This document shows positions 23,716-32,900 of a stretch of 36,342 nucleotides of DNA, in pieces. Made by a program: the position numbers and the translations under genes. The stretch lies in the NCBI GenBank assembly GCA_027451825.1, contig DAIDHZ010000019.1, positions 1 to 36,342 of the forward strand, given 5' to 3'. The first letter of the stretch is position 1; the number at the start of each line of letters is the position of its first letter. Source of the stretch: Chlamydiota bacterium. Its GTDB lineage: Bacteria; Chlamydiota; Chlamydiia; Chlamydiales; SM23-39. Below the pieces are notes generated by a model that was not told the origin of the DNA, made no database searches, and saw only the letters and a program-made list of their open reading frames with translations.

Positions 23716-24702
23716 ATGAAGTGTATGAAAGAGCATAAACGTAAACGAATTTTGGTTACGGGGGGCGCGGGTTTTTTAGGCTCGCACCTTTCTGAGCGTC
23801 TATTGAAAGAAGGTCATCAGATACTTTGCGTCGATAACTTCTATACGGGAAGTAAAGACAATATTCGGCATCTTCTATCGCATCCTCATTTTGAAACGAT
23901 GCGTCATGATATTTGTTTTCCTCTTTCTGTAGAGGTAGATGAGATTTACAATTTTGCTTGTCCTGCATCTCCTTTGCATTATCAAAAAGATCCGATTCAG
24001 ACCTTGAAAACGAGTGTGTTTGGTGCCTGGCATTTGCTGGGGCTTGCTAAAAGATTGCAGTGTAAAATTTTTCAGGCATCGACAAGCGAAGTGTATGGAG
24101 ATCCTCAAACGCATCCTCAAAAAGAAGAATATTGGGGAAATGTCAATCCGATTGGATTTCGTTCTTGCTATGACGAGGGAAAGCGTTGCGCAGAGACGCT
24201 CTTTTTTGATTATAAGAGAAAAAATCTGGTTCCGATCAAAGTCGCTCGTATTTTTAATACATATGGCCCACGCATGCATCCAAATGATGGAAGAGTGGTC
24301 TCTAATTTCATCGTGCAGGCGCTCAAAAATCAGCCCATTACGATTTATGGAGACGGATCTCAGACTCGTTCATTTTGCTATGTTGATGATCTCATTGATG
24401 TTGTGATTCGTTTCATGAATGCTCCTGAAGCTATTTTTGGCCCCATCAATATTGGAAATCCTGCAGAGTATCGAGTGATTGATTTAGCGAATGAAATTTT
24501 GCGTCTTACAGGTTCTTCTTCTCCGATTGTTTATAAATCTTTACCATCGGATGATCCTAAGCAAAGGCGGCCTGATATTTCTAAAGCCAAAGAGCTTCTT
24601 GGCTGGCAACCAAAAACTTCTTTAGAGACGGGGCTTAAAGCAACCGTTGCCTATTTTGATCAGGTGCTTTCGAAAAATGCATTGGCTGCAGAGTTGATTT
24701 AG
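23716..24702 (+). CDS. UDP-glucuronate decarboxylase (UDP-xylose synthase)
   Basis: The 328-residue extended SDR enzyme would convert UDP-glucuronate to UDP-xylose, a donor for surface glycans. It shows GGAGFLGSH, the UXS hallmark [10 protein letters not shown] followed by [18 protein letters not shown] with the catalytic Glu125, Tyr152 and Lys156 in [15 protein letters not shown], and RSFCYVDDL. These blocks separate UXS from related epimerases. The open frame reaches back to 23506 inside the divergent gene; ATG 23716 or 23725 gives the family length. UDP-xylose is uncommon in obligate intracellular bacteria. Confidence 0.9.
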   Translation: MKCMKEHKRKRILVTGGAGFLGSHLSERLLKEGHQILCVDNFYTGSKDNIRHLLSHPHFETMRHDICFPLSVEVDEIYNFACPASPLHYQKDPIQTLKTSVFGAWHLLGLAKRLQCKIFQASTSEVYGDPQTHPQKEEYWGNVNPIGFRSCYDEGKRCAETLFFDYKRKNLVPIKVARIFNTYGPRMHPNDGRVVSNFIVQALKNQPITIYGDGSQTRSFCYVDDLIDVVIRFMNAPEAIFGPINIGNPAEYRVIDLANEILRLTGSSSPIVYKSLPSDDPKQRRPDISKAKELLGWQPKTSLETGLKATVAYFDQVLSKNALAAELI

Positions 24703-24761
24703 GAAGTGAGTTTTTAAAAAATAGATTATATCTGTTGGAAAAGGTCTTGTATTTGGAATAA

Positions 24762-24926
24762 TAACTCAAGTTGCTAGTCGATCGTTAGACGAGTACGGAG
24801 CGAGAGGGCTGAGGTCAAGGATTTCGCGACGAGTCTTAGAGTGAGAACTTCTGGACGAGGAGCGAAATCCTCGAGATCGGCACTCGCAGCCCGTAATCGT
24901 CAACGAGCGACTAGCAACTTGAGTTA
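24762..24926. repeat. 165-bp near-palindrome (foldback element)
   Basis: The outer arms are a perfect 19-bp inverted repeat (24762-24780 and 24908-24926, core AACTCAAGTTGCTAGTCG). Inside, AGGATTTCGC (24818-24827) pairs perfectly with GCGAAATCCT (24862-24871), and the stretches between pair imperfectly, so the whole unit can fold into one long stem-loop. It looks richer in GC than the surrounding DNA. It sits 12 bp before a small plus-strand ORF, carries no gene, and looks like a MITE or foldback element rather than a terminator. Confidence 0.75.
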
Positions 24927-24937
24927 ATAGAAGAACT

Positions 24938-25285
24938 ATGACGTATTCTGTACAAGAAAAATTGAGAGAACTATCTAATAGATTCCGTATTAGTGGTTTA
25001 GATGTTCAGGCTGGCTCTTTAGAAAAGAGACCGATGATGGGTCCCTCATTTCCTAGAGGGAAGCTAGAGACTGTTTTTATTTCAAGACAGACTCGATGCT
25101 GCTATAGTTTCCCATCAGAAAGTCCTCCGGGCTCTGAAGAGATTCAAAACTGTTTTCGGAACGCAATGGAAGAAATACAAAGTTTTCCAAAAAACTTGGG
25201 AAAAGGCGCCGTTTTAAGAATTGCAGTTGAGGCGTATGTGGGAGAGTGTCCTGCGCCTTTAAAGGTGTTTTTTGCTCGAATCTAA
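24938..25285 (+). CDS. Small unknown protein
   Basis: This 115-residue protein of no recognised family has no signal peptide or membrane segment. It contains a Cys pair (CC) near residue 53 and single Cys later. It starts 12 bp after the long palindrome; the AGAAG ahead of the ATG is a modest ribosome site. It converges on an outer-membrane protein gene, 6 bp away. Expression and function are uncertain. Confidence 0.5.
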   Translation: MTYSVQEKLRELSNRFRISGLDVQAGSLEKRPMMGPSFPRGKLETVFISRQTRCCYSFPSESPPGSEEIQNCFRNAMEEIQSFPKNLGKGAVLRIAVEAYVGECPAPLKVFFARI

Positions 25286-25291
25286 GGAGCG

Positions 25292-26230
25292 CTAAAAGCT
25301 CCAATTGAAATTGAATTCCGCGCCTCCAAAAAGATAGGTATTTCCGGGGAGTCCTAAAGAAAGACCTGTGAGCGTTTTTGCGGTTGTCTGTCCATCTTGC
25401 CAGTATTCAAAAAATGGTTTTAAGATGACTGTGCAATCGTATTTTCTGGAGATCAATAACGTTAAGGGAACTTCTAAAAGGAAGTTAGCAAGACGTTCTT
25501 TCAACATCCATCGCGCGCCTTTGAGAGGATCGATTGAGACTGTTGGGTAGACCTGAGGCATCCAGGTGGCATAAAATCCTAGATAGATGTAGTAGTCAAT
25601 GATCCAGTCAGTGAATACACCAAGAGGGATGTAGAATTCATTATAATTTAAATGGACTGACGAACCGGATGAGGAGGGTGTTTTTTCTCCAAAATGGCGA
25701 TAGCCAAGACCGGAGAACAAAGAAAGGATCCAGTGATTTTCTTTGCTGCCAAATGTGTATCCGATTCTTTCTTCAACTTTAATGTCGAGAAGAGTTCTTT
25801 TTTGATAGTGACTTTTTGTAGTTCCTTCTCTCCATAAAAATTGCAATCCTCCGTAGATTCGATTCCATGTTTTGAATTCATAAAGAGCTTGTAAGCCTCC
25901 AATGCTTCCGGAAAAGTGAGAAGATCCATGAGGATGGATTGATGCATATGTGTAATTCGCCCCGATTTGCAAATGAGATGTGTCATCCCAAGTCAGGTGT
26001 TTTGGAGCGCATGGAGCTGCCTTGGCGGGGGCTGGTGTTTGCTGAGTTTTTTTTGGAGTCGTGCAAATGGGTTGATTTCTTGGCCGGTGATGAGGAGGGT
26101 GGATTCGATTGCATTCAGCGATTTCAGAAGAGGTGGTTTCGTTGATCGATGGAATACTCATTTCAAGATCCTCTGCAAAGAGATAGCTTGAAGAGAGAAA
26201 TACGAGAGTGATTTGATGAATGAATTTCAT
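25292..26230 (-). CDS. Predicted outer-membrane beta-barrel protein
   Basis: The 312-residue precursor begins with a signal peptide (MKFIHQITLVFLSSSYLFA) followed by a Pro/Thr-rich stretch (residues about 40-75, including several CxP-like Cys). The rest (about 80-312) is rich in alternating hydrophobic and aromatic residues and ends in Phe (FNFNWSF), the usual signal for BAM-dependent outer-membrane insertion. I do not recognise the family. It follows the GH64-like gene on the same strand after a 165-bp gap containing a hairpin, so it is probably a separate unit. Confidence 0.7.
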   Translation of the reverse strand: MKFIHQITLVFLSSSYLFAEDLEMSIPSINETTSSEIAECNRIHPPHHRPRNQPICTTPKKTQQTPAPAKAAPCAPKHLTWDDTSHLQIGANYTYASIHPHGSSHFSGSIGGLQALYEFKTWNRIYGGLQFLWREGTTKSHYQKRTLLDIKVEERIGYTFGSKENHWILSLFSGLGYRHFGEKTPSSSGSSVHLNYNEFYIPLGVFTDWIIDYYIYLGFYATWMPQVYPTVSIDPLKGARWMLKERLANFLLEVPLTLLISRKYDCTVILKPFFEYWQDGQTTAKTLTGLSLGLPGNTYLFGGAEFNFNWSF

Positions 26231-26350
26231 AAGTCTTTAAATAGTTGGGATTGATGAGGTTGTAAAACTTTATTTGGCTCCCAAAATCAAGCTTTACGAA
26301 CTCTACCTCTTTTTAAAAGAAAAGCGTATTTGAAAGAAAGAATTTTTTTT

Positions 26351-26386
26351 GAGGAGCCATTCCTTAAATATCGGAATGGCTTCTTT
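26351..26386 (-). terminator. Hairpin after the GH64-like gene
   Basis: GCCATTCC (26356-26363) and GGAATGGC (26373-26380) form an 8-bp stem extended by G-U pairs to about 13 bp, 10 nt past the end of the glucanase gene. The minus-strand transcript continues into CTCCTC and an A-run rather than a U-run, so this may be a stability element or a Rho-assisted end rather than an intrinsic terminator. Confidence 0.4.
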
Positions 26387-26395
26387 AGAAAGCGA

Positions 26396-28663
26396 TTAAA
26401 TTTTTGACGGTAGTGCAATCGTGAAATTTGGAGGGCTTGCTGTATTGTAAGAAATGCCTAAGATTAGGTTTTCAGCGCTTTGATCATAAATAGTCACTGG
26501 TGTAGCCGTTTGATAGAACGGATATATGATAGCGCTTCTTGTAACGGAGCCAGAACCTGATATTGGCGGAGCCGTCAAATTAATTTGGAAAAGATTTCCT
26601 TCGTAAGAATACATGGAGATGGGAGATCCCGATGTAACTGAGACGGGAGATCCCGATCCTTGGTTGTAGGTTAATGAGGTGTTGGGAGCTAAGATAAAGG
26701 TTACGGTATATTGAGTTTGATCATTAAATACGGAAGTCTTTAGTTGGTCGCAATTTGTTTGATTGATTGGATTGAGTGTATACATTCCGAAAACAGGTGA
26801 TGATGCACCGGGCGGGATAATGGGAGTTTGTTGGCTGCAAGCAACTGTTGAACTAATCCCTAATTTATCATCGTAGTCAAAAGCATAGGCAAAACCTGTA
26901 TTGGGTACAAATGGGGCTGTTCCTGGGTCATAGTGTGAAGGAGGATAGGGAGAGTTCGATGGAAGGACTTGAGCCGTTTGGGCTTGTGAATGAAGATATT
27001 CTGCATATTGGTTATAAAAACTAAAGAAGCCGGGTAAAGGATTGGTTGAATAGTAGTCAGGAGTTTGGTGACCTCTCGCGCTGCAGCAGGTGGCTGGATT
27101 GCATGTTGCTGTGGCATCACATGGTTTATGATTTTGTACGGTGATCTGTTGAAGAGCATCTGTGGCAGCAGATCCTACGGTAGGGGTTGAAAAAGCTCCT
27201 GGCTCTCCAAGAAGCCCAACGACAAAAGCACAAGAAAAATATCCGGTGAGTAGAGTGATGTCGGTTTGCGATGCTTGTGTAGAAGAACTTTCTAAAGTGG
27301 TCGCTGCTGAATACATATTGGCAACTGTCATTGTTGCTGCTGTTCCGGATCCTGCTGTCATGACGATTTGTGAAGATCCTGAATTAAATTCAAATGCAGT
27401 TCCGTTGACGGTTAATTGGTAAACATTTCCAGATCCTTTAAAGGCAGGATCTGCATAAAAATAAAATGGATTTGTTGGATTTGAATAAAAATTCGTGAGT
27501 TGGTCTAAATAAGACAGCCCTCCAGTATATGCGGCGCTCGATAAATAGTCGGCAGGGAAAGGGGTGAATAAATGAAATCCCGTTGGATTTCCATATCCCG
27601 ATCCATCGACGGCATGTTTGGCCGCGAGCAAACGTAAATTGAAAGAAACCGTAGGAGTCCCTGTATAGGGATTTGTAGAAAATGGAACGAGTGAATAATT
27701 CCATGGATTTGGTAATGGAAATGCGGAACCGTATCCATTCAAAAGAGAATCTAGGCTTAGGTTGTTATATCCTACTAAATTTGTTGTATTGACTCCTGAT
27801 TGACTAAATTGTGTGATCGTTCCATTGGTGACTGTGTAAAGTCCAAGAAGCGTGGAGATGCCTAAGCTGTCGACTTGCGAGTTATCTAAAAATGGTTCTG
27901 CGGAGAGATATGGAGGGGACTGATTTAGAGGTTGTGATGTATATTCGACAAAATCATAGATTGTATAAAAATTAGGATCAATTGGAAGGCCTCCTCCATT
28001 TGCAGGTCCATTAGGAGCTAAAATAGGCGAGCCGCCACTTGGTAGTGTGACCGATAGATAGATTGGATGGTCGACGGAAATCCATAACCTTCCTGAATTG
28101 ATGCCATCTTTTATGTACAGCAAAAAATAGTCGCTTAAAGTTGTGTTTCCAATGAGGACATTAGGAAATGAGGTTAAAGGAATCGAAAACTGAGAAGAAG
28201 CAGAAAAGCTACTTGTAGAGAGCGGTTGACTCTGCATTTGCCCGAAAAATTGCTCATTCGTTAGAGAATAAAAAAACCATTGAGTAATGGAAACTCCTGG
28301 ACCGGGAGGTGGATATCCTCCGGTAACCGTGACGTGAATGCGGCTTGGATCAAGTCCTGTATTGTTAAAGAATACAAGAGGAAAATATCCTTTTTGGTGT
28401 TTGATTGGCACTCCGCTGGGCGGCGGTGGCGGCGGTGGCGGTGGAGGCGGTGGAGGCGGTGGCGGTGGAGGCGGCGGAGAGGGAGGCGACGGCGGAGAGG
28501 GAGGAACTTCAGAACATCGTGCAGTTAAACCGATGGTTGATGTGACGTCCTTTTCTTCACAAAGAAAAACATCATAAAAATCTTCCATTTCCGTGAGATT
28601 TTGTGCATTGAGATGATGCACAACTCCGATATAGTAAAGTCCGAGTGCAAAAATGTTTCTCAT
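26396..28663 (-). CDS. Secreted GH64-like beta-1,3-glucanase with polyproline linker
   Basis: The 755-residue protein has a signal peptide (residues 1-20), a short N-terminal segment, a proline tract with 20 consecutive Pro (63-82), then a large domain resembling glycoside hydrolase family 64 (laminaripentaose-producing beta-1,3-glucanase). Matches include FPLVFFNNTG (94-103), IYDFVEYT with Glu240, NSQVDSLGI with Asp265, DGSGYGNPTGFHLF and AYAFDYDDKLG. Glu240 and Asp265 fit the catalytic acid pair I recall for the family, but are 25 residues apart rather than about 16. It would cut beta-1,3-glucan outside the cell or in the host compartment. It lies 20 bp downstream of a MOMP-like porin and is probably co-transcribed. 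Family assignment is from recall, not a search. Confidence 0.72.
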   Translation of the reverse strand: MRNIFALGLYYIGVVHHLNAQNLTEMEDFYDVFLCEEKDVTSTIGLTARCSEVPPSPPSPPSPPPPPPPPPPPPPPPPPPPPSGVPIKHQKGYFPLVFFNNTGLDPSRIHVTVTGGYPPPGPGVSITQWFFYSLTNEQFFGQMQSQPLSTSSFSASSQFSIPLTSFPNVLIGNTTLSDYFLLYIKDGINSGRLWISVDHPIYLSVTLPSGGSPILAPNGPANGGGLPIDPNFYTIYDFVEYTSQPLNQSPPYLSAEPFLDNSQVDSLGISTLLGLYTVTNGTITQFSQSGVNTTNLVGYNNLSLDSLLNGYGSAFPLPNPWNYSLVPFSTNPYTGTPTVSFNLRLLAAKHAVDGSGYGNPTGFHLFTPFPADYLSSAAYTGGLSYLDQLTNFYSNPTNPFYFYADPAFKGSGNVYQLTVNGTAFEFNSGSSQIVMTAGSGTAATMTVANMYSAATTLESSSTQASQTDITLLTGYFSCAFVVGLLGEPGAFSTPTVGSAATDALQQITVQNHKPCDATATCNPATCCSARGHQTPDYYSTNPLPGFFSFYNQYAEYLHSQAQTAQVLPSNSPYPPSHYDPGTAPFVPNTGFAYAFDYDDKLGISSTVACSQQTPIIPPGASSPVFGMYTLNPINQTNCDQLKTSVFNDQTQYTVTFILAPNTSLTYNQGSGSPVSVTSGSPISMYSYEGNLFQINLTAPPISGSGSVTRSAIIYPFYQTATPVTIYDQSAENLILGISYNTASPPNFTIALPSKI
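28419..28503 (-). repeat. GGN trinucleotide microsatellite encoding polyproline
   Basis: The plus strand is a run of GGC/GGT/GGA triplets, read as CCN proline codons on the minus strand. It encodes the linker of the GH64-like protein. Slippage would change the linker length in steps of one residue without a frameshift. The opposite-strand glycine frame is a shadow. Confidence 0.85.
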
Positions 28664-28683
28664 AGTTCCTCTAAATATGCTGA

Positions 28684-29772
28684 TTAAAAATCAAATCGAG
28701 CCATGATATTGAGTCCTTGCATATACAAGTTCCCATTTGGAGCAAGTGTTGTTGCTAAAGAAGAGTCGTCTAAGAAATGACGGAACATATTTTGGTTGAA
28801 AAATACTTGGAAATTATAGGTTGCGGCAATATCTGCGTACCATTGATTTTGTCCCCAGTATGTTCCCCAAGAAAATCCGAGCTCCATTTCATAATGACCT
28901 TTGAGTGTATTTACAGTGTCTTCTTGAAAGAAATAACTATTTCCTTTTTGAACGGCGCCGGTAGTATCCGTGGCGATTTGCTTGGTATTTAGTTTTGTGT
29001 ATTGAGTGAACAGAATGTCAAAAGCGCTTTTCCCAATCATCTGAAACCCTTTTCCAAGAATCCAATCTAAAGAGAGGCCGGTTCTTGGACCGAGTCCCCA
29101 AGAATGAGAAATTTGTTTAAAAGATAGATTGTTAAAAATGAGAGCTCCTGTGACTTCATCAAAGTAATTGGCTTGTAGCTTTTGTGTGATTTTTACGCCG
29201 CGAGCACCGATGAAAGGGTGAAACATGAGTTGCTTTCCAACATAGTAATGTCTTGCGATGTCAAAATCCAAAAGATCCATGTGGAGCCTCCAGCTTTCTT
29301 CTCCGGAAAGATAGCTAGAAGAGTTAGAAGCGCTTGGAATTGTTTGCTCGGGATAGAGAGAAAGTCCTGAAGAAGAGTTGAGAGATTTGTCTTTTTCAAA
29401 GTGGCTTCGAAACCATGTATATTCAAGATAAAAATCCCACGAATCTCGATCGATATTTGTGCCAAGCCCTACTTTAAATCCCGGCGCAAAGCCCGGATTT
29501 AAATCGATGACTTTGCCATTGAATGTATATAAAGAGTCTGAGGAGCCGGAAATCCCAAGCTCCATATTTTCTTGAGAGGGGCTCCAATAAGTAAAACTTG
29601 ATGTGACAAAGACATCCCAGCAGCGATCGATGGCAATTCGAGAAGGTGCATTATATCCGGCAGCTAAGGTTGGTTTTTCTTGTTTGCATTTTGGTGTGCA
29701 TGTATTTTCTGCAAAAAGTCCTGCGGAGGTAAAAAGTGCGATAGATAAAGCTTTAAAATTTGTGAATGCCAT
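28684..29772 (-). CDS. MOMP/Lpg1974-like outer-membrane porin
   Basis: The 362-residue precursor has a signal peptide (about 1-21, ending SAGLFA) and a Cys pair right after it. The mature part is beta-rich, with DVFVTSSFTYWSP, FAPGFKVGLG, WDFYLEYTWF, HPFIGARG and WGLGPRTGLSLDW, and ends in Phe (NIMARFDF). This is the pattern of the Lpg1974/MOMP-like porins expanded in environmental Chlamydiae. It would form a diffusion channel in the outer membrane. It precedes the GH64-like gene by 20 bp and is probably the first gene of that operon. In C. trachomatis the MOMP gene lies between PBP2 and rpsB; here a MOMP-like gene lies on the other side of PBP2. Confidence 0.82.
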   Translation of the reverse strand: MAFTNFKALSIALFTSAGLFAENTCTPKCKQEKPTLAAGYNAPSRIAIDRCWDVFVTSSFTYWSPSQENMELGISGSSDSLYTFNGKVIDLNPGFAPGFKVGLGTNIDRDSWDFYLEYTWFRSHFEKDKSLNSSSGLSLYPEQTIPSASNSSSYLSGEESWRLHMDLLDFDIARHYYVGKQLMFHPFIGARGVKITQKLQANYFDEVTGALIFNNLSFKQISHSWGLGPRTGLSLDWILGKGFQMIGKSAFDILFTQYTKLNTKQIATDTTGAVQKGNSYFFQEDTVNTLKGHYEMELGFSWGTYWGQNQWYADIAATYNFQVFFNQNMFRHFLDDSSLATTLAPNGNLYMQGLNIMARFDF

Positions 29773-29847
29773 AAGTTTCTCTTTTTTAGAATGTGAGATT
29801 CAACAGTAGCAATTTTTAGAAATTCTATAAAGAATTCTTTTTTTTAA

Positions 29848-29913
29848 GCGCCGTAGAGCGCCTTCGATTTAAGCGAAGGAGAATCTCCTCCTTATTTCAA
29901 GGAGTTCTTCAAA
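29848..29913 (+). repeat. Dispersed three-hairpin repeat, copy 2
   Basis: This 66-bp unit is nearly identical to 8222-8288, with the same order of hairpins (GCGC..GCGC, CTTCG..CGAAG, CTCC..GGAG) and the same end TTCTTCAAA. It lies 8 bp beyond the PBP2 stop, between PBP2 and the porin gene. It may mark the end of the PBP2 transcript, but a U-tract is not evident on that strand. Confidence 0.7.
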
Positions 29914-29920
29914 AAGTATT

Positions 29921-32900
29921 TTAATGAGCAGTGCCCCGTTTTTGAATTTCTCTCCATTTGCGGATGATTTGTGCAGCTAAAGGCGCCGCTTCTTTTCCTG
30001 CATCGCCAAATCGGAGAAAGACAACGACGACAAGTTCAGGGTGATCGTATTGGATTTTTGTAAGCAAAGGATGCTCTTCGAATGAGATCGCGGCAAACCA
30101 GATATGTTGATACATTTCTGCGATCGCTGATGGGTGAGAGTACGGTTTAAACATGATTTCCGCAGTCCCTGTTTTGCCGACGATTTGATGTTCCATGGAA
30201 AGAAAGTGCTGAAGGAGCTCGGGATTTGCTAAAAAGCCTCGAATGAGTTTGGGACGAATGCATCCTCTGCCGCTCCACATGCTTTTATCCATTCCTTCTA
30301 AGATCGTATTTCGGATGGAAGAAGGGAGATCGATTTTTTGTAAAAGATGCGATTGTAGTTTCTTTTTGATGGAATTGGATTTGATGTTTTCTTTGACGAG
30401 GAGTGGTTTGAGAAGATTTCCTCCATTGGCAATTGCAGAGACCATGAGAGCTGATTGGAGAGGTGTCGTCAGAAGCGTGTGTTGACCAATTGAGTAAGAA
30501 TAGAGTCCTGTACGGTTTGTTTTTAAGTCTTTGGGAAGAAGCCCGGAAGATTCTCCGGGAAGATCGATGCCGCTTTTTCTCCCAAATCCAAAAAGACTTG
30601 CTGCGATATTTAAGTCTTCCGGATCTTTAAAGTAGTCGCCGGCGAGAATGGAAAAGAAGGGGTTGCTCGAGCGTTCAATGGCGCCTACGATATCAATTTT
30701 CCCGATTTGGGAAGCGGCGCTTTTAGGAAGTCTTCCTCCTTTATAAAGACGAAAATAGGGGGTGTGATTGAGTGAATAGGCAATCACTTGTTGATTTTTC
30801 GACCCTTGCGTGATGATTTTAGGTTCGTCGATGAGAGTGAGATGATGATTTTGTTTTAACGCTTCGTAGGCAGTGACCAATTTGAAAACAGATCCTTGAG
30901 GAACGTTGGATTGAAATGCGTAAGATCTCATGAACCCAAATCCTCCGGTTGGATAGAAAAGAGAGGCGAGATCTTTTTGAGTTTTTAATTTTTTCGATTC
31001 TGCAAAAAGAGGGAGATCTAAGTCTTTGAAGAAACGGAACGTTTTTAAAAATTCCTCTTGTAAGGAGATCGGTAGGGAGCTTAAGTTTTTTTGAAGGATT
31101 TCTTGGTCCGGATCGGAAGATGGTTTGGAGATATGATCGATGACTGTAGAGATTCGATGCTCTTCCCAAAATTTAGAAAAGAGCTCTTTTTCTTGTTTAT
31201 CAAGATAATCTAAGTAAGGTCTTGCGTATGTTTTTGTTTTTTTTTCTTCGGCTCTTTTTTGAGATAAAAACTCTTTTTGATGCTCTTCTCTCCATTGAGC
31301 AAATTCGTTTTCATGAAATTCTTGAAAGAGCTCTTCTTTCTTCTTTTTTTCAAGCCGGCAAAAAGCTTGGTTGAGCGCTCGATAAGTTCCGATTTTCATA
31401 GAGCCGATTTTTGAAAGAAGTTCATCGCTAAATCGGGGGCTATAGACGGCTAAACGGCAAAGATCGATGGCAAAGAGTTTGTCTTTTGGAGCCGAAATGG
31501 GTTGGAGCTGTGATTCTAGACGTTTTAAGGAGGTTGCAGCTTCAGTGAGCCTTAGTTGTTCGAAGAGTTCATTTTTATGGGTGAGTGCTTCTGCGATGAG
31601 ATTTGGATCTTTTTGTGAGAAATAAAGGAGCGTTAAAAAATCTTCTTGGATTTGGACGATGCTTTTGAGATCGTCAACCTTTTCAAAAAAGTGAGAAATA
31701 GTTCCGTCTTTAGGAACAATTTGTTTCAGATAAAATTCCCAAGAAATCGGAGCTATTTCTTCTTTTATTTTTTTGAGCTGCATTTTTTCTCGAGAAAGAG
31801 ATTCGAGTCCGTCCCAAAGAGCTCCAATCATGCTTTCGCTTTCTAACCAACGAGTGATTTGTTTTTTTTCTGTTTGCTGGATGAAATCATTGGGGTTGAA
31901 CCTGGGATAGCTTGCAAAGGCAAGGATTTCTCCTGTATTTGGGTCCATTGCGACAATGGATCCTCCTTTGATCCACGGTTGTTTTTGGATTTTTCTCACT
32001 TTGTCGGTTGGATCGATCCGAGTGCATCTTCCTTCGCGATCTTGTTCGTTTTGAATGAGAAGTTCTTCTGCAAATTGTTGGAGCTCGGATGAAATAGAAA
32101 GAACAAGGGTATTTCCGGGAATAGGGTCTTTGTTGCCTGGGTATTCCTTTAAAATTTTCCCTTTATGATCAATTTCTACTTTTTTAATGCCCCAAGACCC
32201 TCTAAGCTCTTCCTCAAATTGCGCTTCAATGCCGCTTTTTCCGATCTGATCGTTCATTGAATATGCTTTGCATTTGAGATGTTCTAAACGTTCAAGGGCA
32301 GCGTCTAAAGAGCCGTATTGCATTAAAAGTTCTTCTGTAGGGCCTTCCAATTCGTAATCTTGGATGAGTTTTTTTAAAGATGCAATCTCATGAGAGATCG
32401 CTCGATATTTTTCTGGATGAATGGCGCCTAGATACCCAAGAAGATGGCAGGCTGTTTTCCCTTGAGGATAGTAGCGCTCCGAAGTGATTTCTGCGTGGAG
32501 GCCAATCCAGTCTTTTTCAAGCATTTTTAGATGGTAATATTCGTTTTCCGAAAGATGCGTTTTTAAGACAAAAGGGACATGGGGAAATAACGAGGCCTTT
32601 GAGTAAACGAGGTCTTCGATTCTCTTTGGGTCAAGGTTTAAGGTTTGTCCAAGCAATTGAGAAAGTTTTTGAATGTGTTCTTTTCTTGGGAATGAGCGTG
32701 TTTTTTCGCCCTCTTTATTTGTGATCCATCCTCTTGTTGGAATTTGAGAAATCGCATCGTAGTAGATGGATGCGTTGTAGCATATCCTGTTGGCGGTGAG
32801 TGGCTTATGGAATCTGTCCAAGATTTCTCCTCGATCCGCTTTGAGGAGAATGGTTCTGGTTTTTGGCTTTTCGGCTTCTTTCATCATGGTCTCTTTTTGG

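Noticed and set aside
24938..25285. Homology between the 115-residue products at 5341 and 24938
   Set aside because: Equal length only; a by-eye comparison shows no consistent alignment.
28280..28577. Glycine- and Arg/Trp-rich plus-strand frames
   Set aside because: They are the opposite strand of the polyproline codon run in the glucanase-like gene.
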